Made by a program: the position numbers and the translations under genes. A DNA stretch of 34,045 nt, from positions 1 through 34,045 of the forward strand of contig JAGXOR010000003.1 of NCBI GenBank assembly GCA_023659785.1, given 5' to 3'. This document shows positions 22,798-31,866 of the stretch, piece after piece (positions within the stretch are counted from its first letter, which is position 1; the number at the start of each line of letters is the position of its first letter). The DNA is from Methanomicrobia archaeon LH_S13. GTDB lineage: Archaea > Halobacteriota > Syntropharchaeia > Alkanophagales > Methanospirareceae. The notes under the pieces are model-generated. The model was not told the origin of the DNA and made no database searches. It worked only from the letters and a program-made list of their open reading frames with translations.

Positions 22798-24369
22798 CTA
22801 TTTCTCTTTCACATAAATCATATCCCCTTCTTTTAGCTTACTGAGAAAAGACAAAGTTGAAGGTGTAAAAGAAGAAAAAGAAAGGACGAGGTTTACGCCA
22901 TCGAAAGTCTCGCCGGTGGGTCCGTATTTCTTGCTGTCGTCCAATCTGATTCCCATTATCCCTCGGTTTAAGCGGGACATGTTTGTAATCCCAAGGACTC
23001 CCTTTTTAACCTTTTCTTTTGGCAAGTTCTCGGGAACAAGTGTCCCCGCTTCATCTGCGCTTCCATGAAATAGTACCATCTTCCCAGGAATACTGAAATG
23101 GACCTTTAAAAGTCCTATTGGTCTGTTAATCAACCCTGTAAGCTTTCTGAAATACCATACGGTCTTAGGCGCCTCATCATAAAATAACTCTATTATAAAC
23201 ACTCCTTCCTTCTTAACACCAATTGTTTTTACTTCCCCCACCTCCATGATATCCATCGTCAACGCTGGTCCCTGATCTACAACCACTGCATTATCATCCT
23301 TGTTTCCTTCCCTTAGCGATCCGATATCCTCACGCTCTAAATACTCCTCCGCTTCGCGCTGCGTTTTTCCTACCACTGTCATCCACTTCGGCTCTGTCGA
23401 GGTATAAATAACATCTCCAAATTGTGCGTAATCAATCAATTCTCCACCCTGTATTATCTCACCAAATACGTTATGAGAAGGATGAGGCAGCCTGCTTTCC
23501 TTATACGCATAAATTTTCCCTTTCTCTGTCCCTGTGTTCCTCGCCGTCAGGTAATATTTTGATCGGTAGCTGATGTTCTCAACAGGCAAATTAAGCCTTT
23601 TTAAAGCTTCTGAAGCCATATAAGTATGTGAAAGGTCATCTATGTGAAAAACACCATCTCTTGTAAGAGACAAGAAATGCTCGCATGACATTGGTGCTTC
23701 TCGAAAGAGTTTTACATTTGCAAAGGTGCATATCTCCTGCCCTTCCTCTATCTCCGTATTCAAGTCAGTAGTGACAAATCCCGCTCTCTCCGCTTTTGTT
23801 ACAATAGGGCTTATCCCCTCTATTCTGTCACCCTCGCGCAAATCCGAAATAATATCCCTGCCCCTCGTTAATTTCCCTATTATAGCATCCCTATCAGTCC
23901 CATAAACAGCTTCGTGGTCTCGCTTGCTTATCATAAGATATGTCATGCCCGGATCAAAACCGCCAAAGCCGAAGAAAACATCCCATTTCTTGTATTTATG
24001 CTCGCTTTTTTCTACCTTTAGATTCGTCGCTATCGGTCCAATAGCAGTTATATCCTCACTCTTCCATCCTATCCTACCGCTACCATTGCGGAATTCCTTA
24101 TAAGTCTTATAGAATAAAGACCGTGCATCAGTTTCAGTTTCAATTTCAGTTTCAGCCCCAGCTTCAGCCTCCTTTTCTCTGACAATTTTTATCCTTGCCT
24201 CTCCCCCTTCTGTTTTCACAGCAAATACATTTTTTAATTCCTTGCTTTCCTTCTCTGAGGCAACAGCCACTATACAGCCTTGCTTGTATGCACCATTCAG
24301 CTCTTCGATAATATCTCCTAATCTTTTGCTTTTTACTTCCCGTGTTTCACCATTGAACTTGAGTTTCAT
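22798..24369 (-). CDS. Methanogenesis marker protein 3 (cyclophilin-like, UPF0288)
   Basis: This 523-residue protein matches the marker 3 family, restricted to methanogens and relatives with methyl-coenzyme M reductase; its role is not settled. An N-terminal ubiquitin/TGS-like segment (MKLKFNGETREVKSKRLGDI) is followed by a Glu/Thr-rich linker coded by a TTTCAG microsatellite. The large core has repeated peptidyl-prolyl isomerase-like stretches (DVFFGFGGFDPGMTYLMISK, HPSHNVFGEIIQGGELID, and FIIELFYDEAPKTVWYF). No signal peptide is present. A TATA-like CTTTAAAAATAA lies about 25 bases before the ATG, so the mRNA may be leaderless. Confidence 0.88.
   Translation of the reverse strand: MKLKFNGETREVKSKRLGDIIEELNGAYKQGCIVAVASEKESKELKNVFAVKTEGGEARIKIVREKEAEAGAETEIETETDARSLFYKTYKEFRNGSGRIGWKSEDITAIGPIATNLKVEKSEHKYKKWDVFFGFGGFDPGMTYLMISKRDHEAVYGTDRDAIIGKLTRGRDIISDLREGDRIEGISPIVTKAERAGFVTTDLNTEIEEGQEICTFANVKLFREAPMSCEHFLSLTRDGVFHIDDLSHTYMASEALKRLNLPVENISYRSKYYLTARNTGTEKGKIYAYKESRLPHPSHNVFGEIIQGGELIDYAQFGDVIYTSTEPKWMTVVGKTQREAEEYLEREDIGSLREGNKDDNAVVVDQGPALTMDIMEVGEVKTIGVKKEGVFIIELFYDEAPKTVWYFRKLTGLINRPIGLLKVHFSIPGKMVLFHGSADEAGTLVPENLPKEKVKKGVLGITNMSRLNRGIMGIRLDDSKKYGPTGETFDGVNLVLSFSSFTPSTLSFLSKLKEGDMIYVKEK
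24128..24172. repeat. Coding TTTCAG-type hexamer repeat in marker 3 gene
   Basis: Degenerate tandem hexamers (tcagtt tcagtt tcaatt tcagtt tcagcc ...) encode the acidic Glu/Thr/Ala linker. It is of the same TCAG-core type as the tract in the HD gene. Confidence 0.65.
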
Positions 24370-24449
24370 AACATGATTTTGGTGCGGGTTATTTTTAAAG
24401 TTTTCCTTTTTTTTACCTTTTTTAATCTCTGGAACTATAAGTATGCAAC

Positions 24450-24581
24450 ATGAGAGTTAGAGCGAAAAGGGAAAGGGGAAGGGGAATGCCGAAGAAACAT
24501 AAAGTGAAGAGCGAATTTGAGCAGCAAGCGAGAGGGATAATAAAAGAGGAACTGAAAAAACTCAAGGTTGCACGGACATAA
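24450..24581 (+). CDS. Small basic protein (43 residues)
   Basis: An ORF too short for the track reads MRVRAKRERGRGMPKKHKVK, then EFEQQARGIIKEELKKLKV. It is highly basic and helical, of the kind seen in nucleic-acid-binding or ribosome-associated small proteins. I do not recognise it. A TATA-like TTTTTTAATC sits about 30 bases upstream, and a purine-rich AGGGGAAGGGGA precedes an alternative ATG at 24486 (31 residues). It converges with the citrate/homocitrate synthase-like gene, and the two 3' ends overlap by 20 bases. Confidence 0.5.
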   Translation: MRVRAKRERGRGMPKKHKVKSEFEQQARGIIKEELKKLKVART

Positions 24582-25797
24582 TTTTTCGGGCTTGCTCGGG
24601 ATATTGTGCAATGAATTTCATCTCGCCCTCCGTCACGGGCTTCTGCGTGTGAACGTTCGCATACCTCACGAGTTCTAATATCTCACGGGCTTCTGCGGCA
24701 TCTCGAAATTTTAGCTTATATTTACCTGCTACATTCTTGAACCCTTTTATTCCCGAATATTCTCCCGTTGTTATAAGCCTGCCCGTCTCAATCTGCTCGA
24801 TATGCCCTCTGCCGACTTCGGTGTAGTCATACAGTTCATAATTTCTGCTGTCCTTCAACGTGCCGTCAACGTGTATTCCTGATTCATGTGCGAAGGCATT
24901 ATTGCCCACCGCAGCCTGGTTTAGTGGGATAGGCACTCTGAATGCGAGAGAAGCGTAGTTGCATATCTTCCATACGCGGTTTAAATCAATATCCTGCAAA
25001 TGGTATTTGTTTTCAAATCCGCTGGACTTCTTTACTGCAAGTATTGTCGAAGCGAGGTCTGCGTTGCCGGCTCGTTCTCCTATTCCGTTGACTGTTGTAT
25101 TGATATACGCACCTACTCCCGTATCTATCGCTGCTTTTGCCCCTGCAACTGAATTGGCAACCGCCATGCCCAAATCATTATGGCAGTGCAGTTCGATTGA
25201 CATACCCACTGACTCACCGAGCATTTTTATTCGCTCATATATTGTGAAAGGGTCGTCATATCCCAGTGTGTCGCAGTATCTTATCCGGTCCGCACCGTGT
25301 TGTTTGGCTGCTTCGGCGAATTCAATCAGTTTTTCGATTTTCGCCCTCGAAGCGTCTTCTGCATTTACTCCAATACCCGCTGCACCGCGTTCCCTGGCTG
25401 TGTCAACGGCTTCGCACATCATATCTATTATCCCCTCCCAACGCAATTTGTCCCTGAATTTGCCTTTTATCATTTGCTTGGATATTGGTATGCTCAAATT
25501 AACGTCCTTCAGCTTCGGCACCAGTCGGAAAGCTTCTTCGACATCACCCTTTATTGCTCTCAACCACCCGCTGAGTCGTATGCGCTTCATTGCCCCTATC
25601 TCTGCCAACTCCAGATTTGCATTCAAATAGTTCGTCTCGTGCCTCGTGACTGGAAATCCAAACTCGCTCAGGGAAACCCCCATCTCATCTAAGTAAAGGT
25701 TCAGCATGGTCTTCTCTAACTTCGCTAATCCTAATTTTGACGTCTGCACTCCGTCCCTATTCGTGACGTCAATTATGTATATCGTGTTCTTCACCAT
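24562..25797 (-). CDS. Re-citrate synthase / homocitrate synthase family enzyme
   Basis: The protein is an HMGL-type TIM barrel condensing acetyl-CoA with a 2-oxoacid. Signatures are DVTNRDGVQTSKLGLAKLEK (catalytic Arg-Asp), RIRYCDTLGYDDP, LHCHNDLGMAVANSVAGA (metal-binding HxH) and NTTVNGIGERAGN. It is 411 residues and lacks the long C-terminal LeuA regulatory domain of isopropylmalate synthases. The variant VTNRDGVQT instead of the common TLRDGxQ resembles, from memory, Re-type citrate synthases; AksA/NifV-like homocitrate synthase is the alternative. An SD-like GAGGGG precedes the ATG. No aconitase-type neighbour is present to decide. Confidence 0.8.
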   Translation of the reverse strand: MVKNTIYIIDVTNRDGVQTSKLGLAKLEKTMLNLYLDEMGVSLSEFGFPVTRHETNYLNANLELAEIGAMKRIRLSGWLRAIKGDVEEAFRLVPKLKDVNLSIPISKQMIKGKFRDKLRWEGIIDMMCEAVDTARERGAAGIGVNAEDASRAKIEKLIEFAEAAKQHGADRIRYCDTLGYDDPFTIYERIKMLGESVGMSIELHCHNDLGMAVANSVAGAKAAIDTGVGAYINTTVNGIGERAGNADLASTILAVKKSSGFENKYHLQDIDLNRVWKICNYASLAFRVPIPLNQAAVGNNAFAHESGIHVDGTLKDSRNYELYDYTEVGRGHIEQIETGRLITTGEYSGIKGFKNVAGKYKLKFRDAAEAREILELVRYANVHTQKPVTEGEMKFIAQYPEQARKIMSVQP

Positions 25798-25846
25798 TTC
25801 TAATATTGCCCCTCTTTTTCTTATTTCTACTAATAATACTTAACTT

Positions 25847-26579
25847 TCATATGTCTTTCTCTTTCTCCATCTCCTTCTGCTGCATCCTCCTGAAAATGGT
25901 AGGACAACAGATACTTGTTATTATCGCAAGTACAATGATAGCCGATTCATTTAAACCATTCTGAAAGACGCTCTGGATAATGCCAGATTGCAAGCTTACC
26001 CACGTAATATATTATAAAAAACAGAACGAATAAGAACGCAAATAAAAACATCTCCCACGTGAATCCCTTTTTAAAATGTAGTGTGTACACCGTAATGAGC
26101 AACACGGTAGCAAAATCTGCAATGAATGCCGATATGAGTATTGTCTGTCCAAAATCGCTTTTTAATAGCCCCAGTTCCCTTATCGTCGGCATGGTCAATC
26201 CCACCGCGGAGGTTGAGAGCAAGAGTGCAAGATATAACCCAAAGCCCAGTTTAGTCGTCAGGAATATCGAAATGCCGAGTGTGATGATAAAGATAAGAGT
26301 TCCGAGGAGAAACAGTTTCGCACCCTGAACCTCAATCTTAGAAAAATCTATCTCCAGACCCACTAAAAACATCAGAAATATAAGCCCAAATCTTGCAAGA
26401 AAGTCTATAACTATCTGCCCCTCTGCTTCGAGTGAGAATCCCAAAATCCCAAGAAGGATTCCGCAAATGATCTCCCCAACCACTGCCAGGACGCCTATTC
26501 TACCAGAAATAATCGGAATGATGAATGCGAAGACCGCTATCGCTAATAAGAGGATATAGGGGCTTATGGTTATTATCAT
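25847..26579 (-). pseudogene. CPA2-type Na+/H+ antiporter, internally deleted and frameshifted
   Basis: The 210-codon track ORF (25947-26579) is the N-terminal half of a KefB/NapA-like exchanger, with about six membrane segments: VLAVVGEIICGILLG, LIFLMFLVGLEIDF, LLLSTSAVGLTMPTIRELGL, and ISAFIADFATVLLITV (where many relatives have a DD motif). It stops after ERLSEWFK. A neighbouring frame immediately continues NESAIIVLAIITSICCPTIF and ends KEKDI, which looks like the last membrane helix of the same family. About half of the transporter is missing between them. It could instead be a functional half-size protein. It is the last gene of the trkA-usp unit, 5 bases after usp. Confidence 0.65.
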
Positions 26580-26584
26580 AACAG

Positions 26585-26986
26585 CTACACAACCGTTAGA
26601 ACAGAACAGGGAGCGCCGCTTACTATTCTACTTATCAGGTCTGAGCTTATAACACCTCTTCCTCGCCAGGGAATCACTGTGAGCTCGTACTTCCCTCTTC
26701 TCACTTCTTTTACCGCTTCTATCCCCGGGTTACCCTCTATCCAATCTTCAATAATCCGTATGTTTCCTTTTTCCCCCATCTTCTTTATCCAGTCAATCAA
26801 CTCCCTTGGAACAGCCTCCAGAATGAGTAAATGCAGGTCTGCACCGCATGAATGCGCTATCTGAACTGCATGTCTTCCAACACTCGCAGACACACCAGAT
26901 GAATCCAGAAGTGCAAGAACGTGTTCGTAATACCTGAATGTTCGAGCAACAAGAATCGGACAGCAAGCGCATTTTATTAGCTTCAA
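26585..26986 (-). CDS. UspA-family universal stress protein
   Basis: The 133-residue protein has the USP layout: an N-terminal strand, VGRHAVQIAHSCGADLHLLI, and a C-terminal SRIVSGAPCSVLTVV strand. The ATP-binding G-x2-G-x9-G(S/T) loop is degraded to GRGVISSDLISRI, so it may be a non-ATP-binding type. Its start overlaps the trkA-like stop by 4 bases (ATGA), so the two are translationally coupled. With the antiporter remnant downstream, it probably acted as an accessory to an ion transporter. Confidence 0.78.
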   Translation of the reverse strand: MKLIKCACCPILVARTFRYYEHVLALLDSSGVSASVGRHAVQIAHSCGADLHLLILEAVPRELIDWIKKMGEKGNIRIIEDWIEGNPGIEAVKEVRRGKYELTVIPWRGRGVISSDLISRIVSGAPCSVLTVV

Positions 26987-27741
26987 ATAAATAATCTATC
27001 CATAATGCCGAGCTCTTCGTGGTCTATTATTACACAATCAGGGTGATAGAAGTGCTCCTTTACACGGTCGATTATTATACAGCCGGGATAATGCAGGAGC
27101 TTTTTTATAATGTCCATCCGTTTCTCCTCTTCCAATACTATATTCTTTATATTCTTAAGCGGTACGCCTATCTCCATTGCTCTGGATTCCATCTCTTGCC
27201 TGTCTATCTCCTCAGATGATACAGCAGTGACCTCTGCACCTGCTACGGAAGCAACGAACAAAGCTTCCTTGAACGCTTCATCTATTGTATTTTTACTGAG
27301 GATTGGAACGAGGATTTTTTCAAATGGCTTGCGTATCTCTGCACTCGCATCAAAGCCAGAACGCATCGTATCACCGATGAGATCTGCAACTATCTTTGTA
27401 GGAGACATGATGGATTCAATACCCAGCTTCTGAAACCTCTCCCGGTCTTCTGGGTCTTCTACCCGAGCAATTATCTTAGGAACACCATATTTCTTCGCAA
27501 TAGCTGCAGCACGATAATTGACATCGTCATTGCTCGTGAGCGATATAAAAACCTCGGCATCATCCAAACCCACTCGCCTTAACAAGTCTTCATCGCTTCC
27601 ATCACCTATGATTACCTCCACACCCGCTAATTCCGAAAGCTTTTCACGTTTTTCCTTGTTTATCTCAATAGTCACAGATTCCGGCAACTGGGCGGCTACT
27701 TCTCTCCCTGCTCTTCCACCGCCAACAATAATTTTTTTCAT
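26983..27741 (-). CDS. TrkA-N (RCK) domain protein with C-terminal USP-like domain
   Basis: Residues 1-130 form a TrkA-N/RCK Rossmann domain: KKIIVGGGRAGREVAAQL (GxGxxG-type loop) and IIGDGSDEDLLRRVGLDDAE, then SLTSNDDVNYRAA. This domain binds NAD(H) or nucleotides and gates potassium or cation transporters. From about 140, RKPFEKILVPIL and ALFVASVAGAEVTAV look like a universal-stress-type domain, so sensing modules are fused. It starts the minus-strand unit trkA-usp-antiporter. No transmembrane part is present, so it must act on a separate channel or the adjacent (now damaged) antiporter. Confidence 0.82.
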   Translation of the reverse strand: MKKIIVGGGRAGREVAAQLPESVTIEINKEKREKLSELAGVEVIIGDGSDEDLLRRVGLDDAEVFISLTSNDDVNYRAAAIAKKYGVPKIIARVEDPEDRERFQKLGIESIMSPTKIVADLIGDTMRSGFDASAEIRKPFEKILVPILSKNTIDEAFKEALFVASVAGAEVTAVSSEEIDRQEMESRAMEIGVPLKNIKNIVLEEEKRMDIIKKLLHYPGCIIIDRVKEHFYHPDCVIIDHEELGIMDRLFI

Positions 27742-27859
27742 TTCTTCTACTTGACCGGATTAATTAGAATTTAAGCTGTCCTTTAACTTTTTTCTAAATT
27801 GTGCTTTCATTGCAAAGATTTATTTATCAAGTGTGAAAGGAATAAAAAAGGGAAGAAGA

Positions 27860-30430
27860 ATGAAGAAAGAGGGTTTTCTACTGGACATTGATTACATAAC
27901 GGAAAAAGACGAAGATAAGAAAGAAAAGCCAGTGATAAGACTATGGTGCAAGAGCAAAGAGGGAGAGGATTTTAGGGTGTTAGACAAAAATTTCGAGCCT
28001 TATTTTTACGCTTTTCCGTATTCTTACTCCCCTCATTTTTATGTATGGGATACAGAGAGAGCGGAGGAGGAGCTGGAAGAAAAGAAGAAATTAGTAGAAA
28101 AAATTTGTGTGGATAGAGCAGATGAGGAAATAAGAGTTAAACGAGTGGAATTTTGCCAGAAGAAATTACTTGGTGTTGATCGAAGCGTGTTGAAAATTTT
28201 CGCTACGCATCCGCGACATGTTCCACTACTGCGAGAAGCAGTCAGAAAAGCGGGTCTTACCGTCTTGGAAGCAGATATCCTGTTTGCAATTAGATACTTG
28301 ATAGACAAACAACTCAAACCTTTCGGCGGTGTAAAAGCGGAAGGAGAAGAAGTAGAGTTTGGTCATGCGAATACGGGAGGAAAAGAGGCTATTTTTGCTT
28401 CAAAAGTATCATACAAAAAGATGAATGGGGGAAGCTTACCGCAGCTAAGAATCCTTGCTTTTGACTCTGAAATGGCTACGCGGAGTGGGCATGGGATGCC
28501 ATCCCCAAAAAGGGACCCTATCATAATTATTTCTGTTGCATACTCCGAAAGGGGAGGGAACAAAGTCAAGACAAAGCTATTTGTGACGGAAGAAGGAGAA
28601 GGAGCGGAAGACGGGGATAAAAAAGTAATAACAGAATTTGTGAATTTTGTAAATCAAATGCAGCCGGATGTTATCGTGGGCTATAATTCTGACGCTTTTG
28701 ATTGGCAATACCTGAAGGAAAGAGCGAGATTGCATGGGATTCGTTTAACCGTGGGTGCTGATAGCAGCACGGTGCGGTATGAAAAGGAGAGGCGGGGCGC
28801 GTTGCCTGCGGTAAACATCACGGGACGGCTGAACGTTGACCTTTTTAAGCTTGCAAAGCGCGACTTAAGCAGCGTGAAGGTGAAGAAATTAGAAAATGTA
28901 GCAGAATACCTTGGCGTGCTGAATAAAAGCGGGAGAGTAAATTTAACGCCAAGGGAGATTACTGACTACTGGGTTGACGCTTCCCCTTCTTCTTTTGCAC
29001 GACAGCAGTTATACAAGTACGCAAAGGCGGATGCGGTCAGCGCGCTGGGAATCGCGGAGAAGATGCTGCCAATGCAAATTGAGCTTTCTAAGATGATAGG
29101 CTATCCACTGGATGAGTTAGCAAAGATGGGGCGAGGAAGGCAAGTGGAAGCATTTTTAACAGCAGAAGCATTTAAAAAAGGCGAACTGGTTCCACCGAAA
29201 CGCGGAGGTGAAAAGACATTCGAAGGCGGTTTCGTGCTTCCGCCGGAAAAGGGATTGCATGAAGATGTCATCTCTCTCGACTTCTCTTCTATGTACCCTA
29301 CCATCATGATCTCCTTCAACATCTCTCCTGATACTTTTGTAGAACCGGGAAGTGCAGAACATGAATCTGATTTATATGTCGCACCAGAGGTAGGGCACGC
29401 GTTCAGAAAAGCTCCGGATGGATTCTTTAAAAGAATAATGAGCGATTTGATTGTGAGAAGAAAAGCGATAAAGGCGGAAATGAAGAAATATGACAAAAAT
29501 TCGGCTCAATATCGGTTGTTGGACATACAGCAGCAGAGTATCAAAATCCTCACGAACAGCTTTTATGGATATACCGGGTGGAACGCGGCGAAATTTTACA
29601 AGCGAGAATGCGCTGAAGCAACAACGGCATGGGGGCGACATTTTATAAAGCGAGCGGTAGAAGTGGCGGAGGAACTTGGATTTGAGGTTATCTACGGAGA
29701 TACTGATAGTATATTCGCGAAACTTCCGCCTGAACTTGAGTTGGAAGGGGATAGGAGAACAGGGATATTGAAAAAGGCGTGGGAAGTTTCGGACCGTATT
29801 TCAGAAGAGCTCCCTCTTGAACTCGAGATACAGGATTTCCACAAGTCTATTTTCTTTACGGGAAAGAAGAAGAGGTATGCCGCGCTCACAGATAAAGGAG
29901 AAATTGTAGCTCGCGGCTTGGAAGTGCGCAGAGGGGACTGGTGCGAGCTGGCGAAGGAAGTACAGACGAAAGTGATAGAGGTGATATTAAAGGAAAAAGC
30001 CCCTGCTGTTGCTATAAAATATGTTAAAACAGTCATACAGGACATAAAAGAAGGCAAAACATCCGTTGACAAGCTTACAATTTACAAGACGCTAACCAGA
30101 AAGATAAGTAGCTATGAGACGAAGCAAGCGCACGTTATAGCAGCAGAAAGGGCTTTGGCTTCTCATATAGCCTATGAAGTGGGTTCAAAAGTGCCTTATG
30201 TGATAATAAAAGGCGCGGGGAAGACAAGTGACCGTGCTTTCCCCTTGGCTATTATAGAGAGAAGCGAAGGGAACGAAATAACCGCAGAGGGGATAGCATA
30301 CCAAATTGACAGCTCTTATTACGTCCAACATCAGGTGATACCCGTTGCGCACAGAGTGTTGCAACATTTTGGCTATGGGCTATCCTCTTTTGATGATATG
30401 AGGCAGAAGACATTAGGTCATTGGTTTTGA
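27860..30430 (+). CDS. polB: Family B DNA polymerase
   Basis: The 856-residue protein carries the 3'-5' exonuclease motifs AFDSEMATRSG (Exo I, about residue 200), VGYNSDAFDWQYL (Exo II) and YAKADAVSALG (Exo III). The polymerase motifs are DFSSMYPTIM (about 473), KILTNSFYGYTGW and YGDTDSIFAKL (about 611). All catalytic acids are present and there is no intein. It is the usual archaeal replicative or repair polymerase. I start at ATG 27860, preceded by AAAGGGAAGAAGA; the track's GTG at 27833 falls too close to the TATA-like ATTTATTTATC. The histone gene follows after 70 bases with its own promoter. Confidence 0.96.
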   Translation: MKKEGFLLDIDYITEKDEDKKEKPVIRLWCKSKEGEDFRVLDKNFEPYFYAFPYSYSPHFYVWDTERAEEELEEKKKLVEKICVDRADEEIRVKRVEFCQKKLLGVDRSVLKIFATHPRHVPLLREAVRKAGLTVLEADILFAIRYLIDKQLKPFGGVKAEGEEVEFGHANTGGKEAIFASKVSYKKMNGGSLPQLRILAFDSEMATRSGHGMPSPKRDPIIIISVAYSERGGNKVKTKLFVTEEGEGAEDGDKKVITEFVNFVNQMQPDVIVGYNSDAFDWQYLKERARLHGIRLTVGADSSTVRYEKERRGALPAVNITGRLNVDLFKLAKRDLSSVKVKKLENVAEYLGVLNKSGRVNLTPREITDYWVDASPSSFARQQLYKYAKADAVSALGIAEKMLPMQIELSKMIGYPLDELAKMGRGRQVEAFLTAEAFKKGELVPPKRGGEKTFEGGFVLPPEKGLHEDVISLDFSSMYPTIMISFNISPDTFVEPGSAEHESDLYVAPEVGHAFRKAPDGFFKRIMSDLIVRRKAIKAEMKKYDKNSAQYRLLDIQQQSIKILTNSFYGYTGWNAAKFYKRECAEATTAWGRHFIKRAVEVAEELGFEVIYGDTDSIFAKLPPELELEGDRRTGILKKAWEVSDRISEELPLELEIQDFHKSIFFTGKKKRYAALTDKGEIVARGLEVRRGDWCELAKEVQTKVIEVILKEKAPAVAIKYVKTVIQDIKEGKTSVDKLTIYKTLTRKISSYETKQAHVIAAERALASHIAYEVGSKVPYVIIKGAGKTSDRAFPLAIIERSEGNEITAEGIAYQIDSSYYVQHQVIPVAHRVLQHFGYGLSSFDDMRQKTLGHWF

Positions 30431-30452
30431 TGGTGTTCCAGTGGTCAAATAA

Positions 30453-30470
30453 CCGAAAAGCTTATATACC
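30453..30470 (+). promoter_or_regulatory. Histone gene promoter (BRE + TATA)
   Basis: CCGAAAAG followed by CTTATATA, with the expected start about 25 bases on (near 30488-30490), just before GGTGAT and the ATG at 30501. Confidence 0.6.
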
Positions 30471-30500
30471 CCCCTTCATTATGTAATCATGGTGATGAAA

Positions 30501-30707
30501 ATGGCTGAACTACCCATAGCACCTGTAACCAGGTTGATGAGAAACGCCGGGGCAGAGAGAGTAAGCGAAGATGCAAGTAAGGCATTAGTTGAGGTAATAG
30601 AAGAATACGGCGAAAAAGTAGCAATGAATGCCGTAAGCCTCGCTGAGCATGCCGGAAGGAAGACAGTGAAAAAAGAAGACATCACGGAAGCAATACGGAA
30701 GCAATAA
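30501..30707 (+). CDS. Archaeal histone
   Basis: A 68-residue single histone fold: AELPIAPVTRLMRNAGAERV, then DASKALVEVIEEYGEK and HAGRKTVKKEDITEAIRK. It forms dimers and longer stacks that wrap DNA. All three helices and the C-terminal RKTVK/DI loop are typical. I prefer ATG 30501 because GGTGAT sits 4 bases upstream; the track begins four codons earlier at a GTG-like context. No tail extensions are present. Confidence 0.96.
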   Translation: MAELPIAPVTRLMRNAGAERVSEDASKALVEVIEEYGEKVAMNAVSLAEHAGRKTVKKEDITEAIRKQ

Positions 30708-30722
30708 AAAAAGTTGAATAGT

Positions 30723-30754
30723 GGGGAAATATAAAATTTACCCCCTTTTTTTTT
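30723..30754 (+). terminator. Hairpin with T9 tract after histone gene
   Basis: GGGGAAAT-ATAAA-ATTT-A-CCCC forms a stem with one bulged A, followed by nine T. It separates the histone gene from the convergent nadM gene. Confidence 0.7.
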
Positions 30755-30792
30755 CGACTGTAAAACAGGGGAAGCAGGTAGCTAAATCTTAT

Positions 30793-31308
<516 letters not shown>

Positions 31309-31311
31309 TCA

Positions 31312-31617
31312 TCACTCCTTTATAATTACCACTCTCAGCAAATATACGACAACAGCGATAACGCATGCCACGAAACCTGCTTGCACCAAAGAGCGGTATT
31401 CGTACTCGAATAGCGTGGAAGCGGCATCCATGGCGTAGAAATAGAATTGAAAGATAGCCACGGCAAGTAAGATCATGAGAATTATGAAAACACCGAGCCG
31501 GAAATACCTGAAAATATCATCTGATGCGAATCTCTCTTTTTTCTCCTTTACACCCTCATACTCTTCTCTCTCCTCTTTTTTTCTTTTTTCGTTCTCTTTC
31601 TCCATTCCCTTTCTCAC
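31312..31617 (-). CDS. Two-helix membrane protein with charged N-terminus
   Basis: Unrecognised. The first 30 residues are nearly all Lys/Glu/Arg (a probable coiled coil). Two hydrophobic segments follow, RLGVFIILMILLAVAIFQFY (about 38-58) and GFVACVIAVVVYLLRVVII (about 80-99). Its start overlaps the stop of the PGF-tail gene by 4 bases, so translation is coupled. Confidence 0.7.
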   Translation of the reverse strand: MRKGMEKENEKRKKEEREEYEGVKEKKERFASDDIFRYFRLGVFIILMILLAVAIFQFYFYAMDAASTLFEYEYRSLVQAGFVACVIAVVVYLLRVVIIKE

Positions 31618-31862
31618 ACCTTCCCTCTTCTTTTCTTTAGCAGTAAAATAAATGCGACAAAGAGCGCAAAGGCTGCGTATAAAGTTTCAAAGCCCGGTGC
31701 CTCCCGTGCTGCCGGTGCTGGGGTAGGATAAGGTGCAGGCTTAGGGACTGAGGCGCTTGGACGAATAAAATCAGTAATTTCTACCTTTGGTGAAATCTCC
31801 ACCGTCTTCTCTTTCGCTTCTTTTACTACTGTTCTGTTCACAAAAGGACTTAATAGAACCAT
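31614..31862 (-). CDS. Small protein with PGF-CTERM-like sorting tail
   Basis: The 82-residue protein has a hydrophilic N-terminal part, a Pro/Ala-rich spacer (PKPAPYPTPAPAA) and the tail APGFETLYAAFALFVAFILL-LKKRR: Pro-Gly-Phe, a hydrophobic helix and a basic end. This is the layout of PGF-CTERM signals recognised by archaeosortase. No N-terminal signal peptide is present, which is odd for such a substrate; the preceding 38-residue ORF contains a single membrane helix instead. The extracellular portion would be only about 55 residues. Confidence 0.6.
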   Translation of the reverse strand: MVLLSPFVNRTVVKEAKEKTVEISPKVEITDFIRPSASVPKPAPYPTPAPAAREAPGFETLYAAFALFVAFILLLKKRRGKV

Positions 31863-31866
31863 CCCA

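Noticed and set aside
29101-30072. Minus-strand ORFs of 131 and 126 residues under polB
   Set aside because: Shadows; Ser/Phe-rich and overlapping catalytic polymerase motifs on the other strand.
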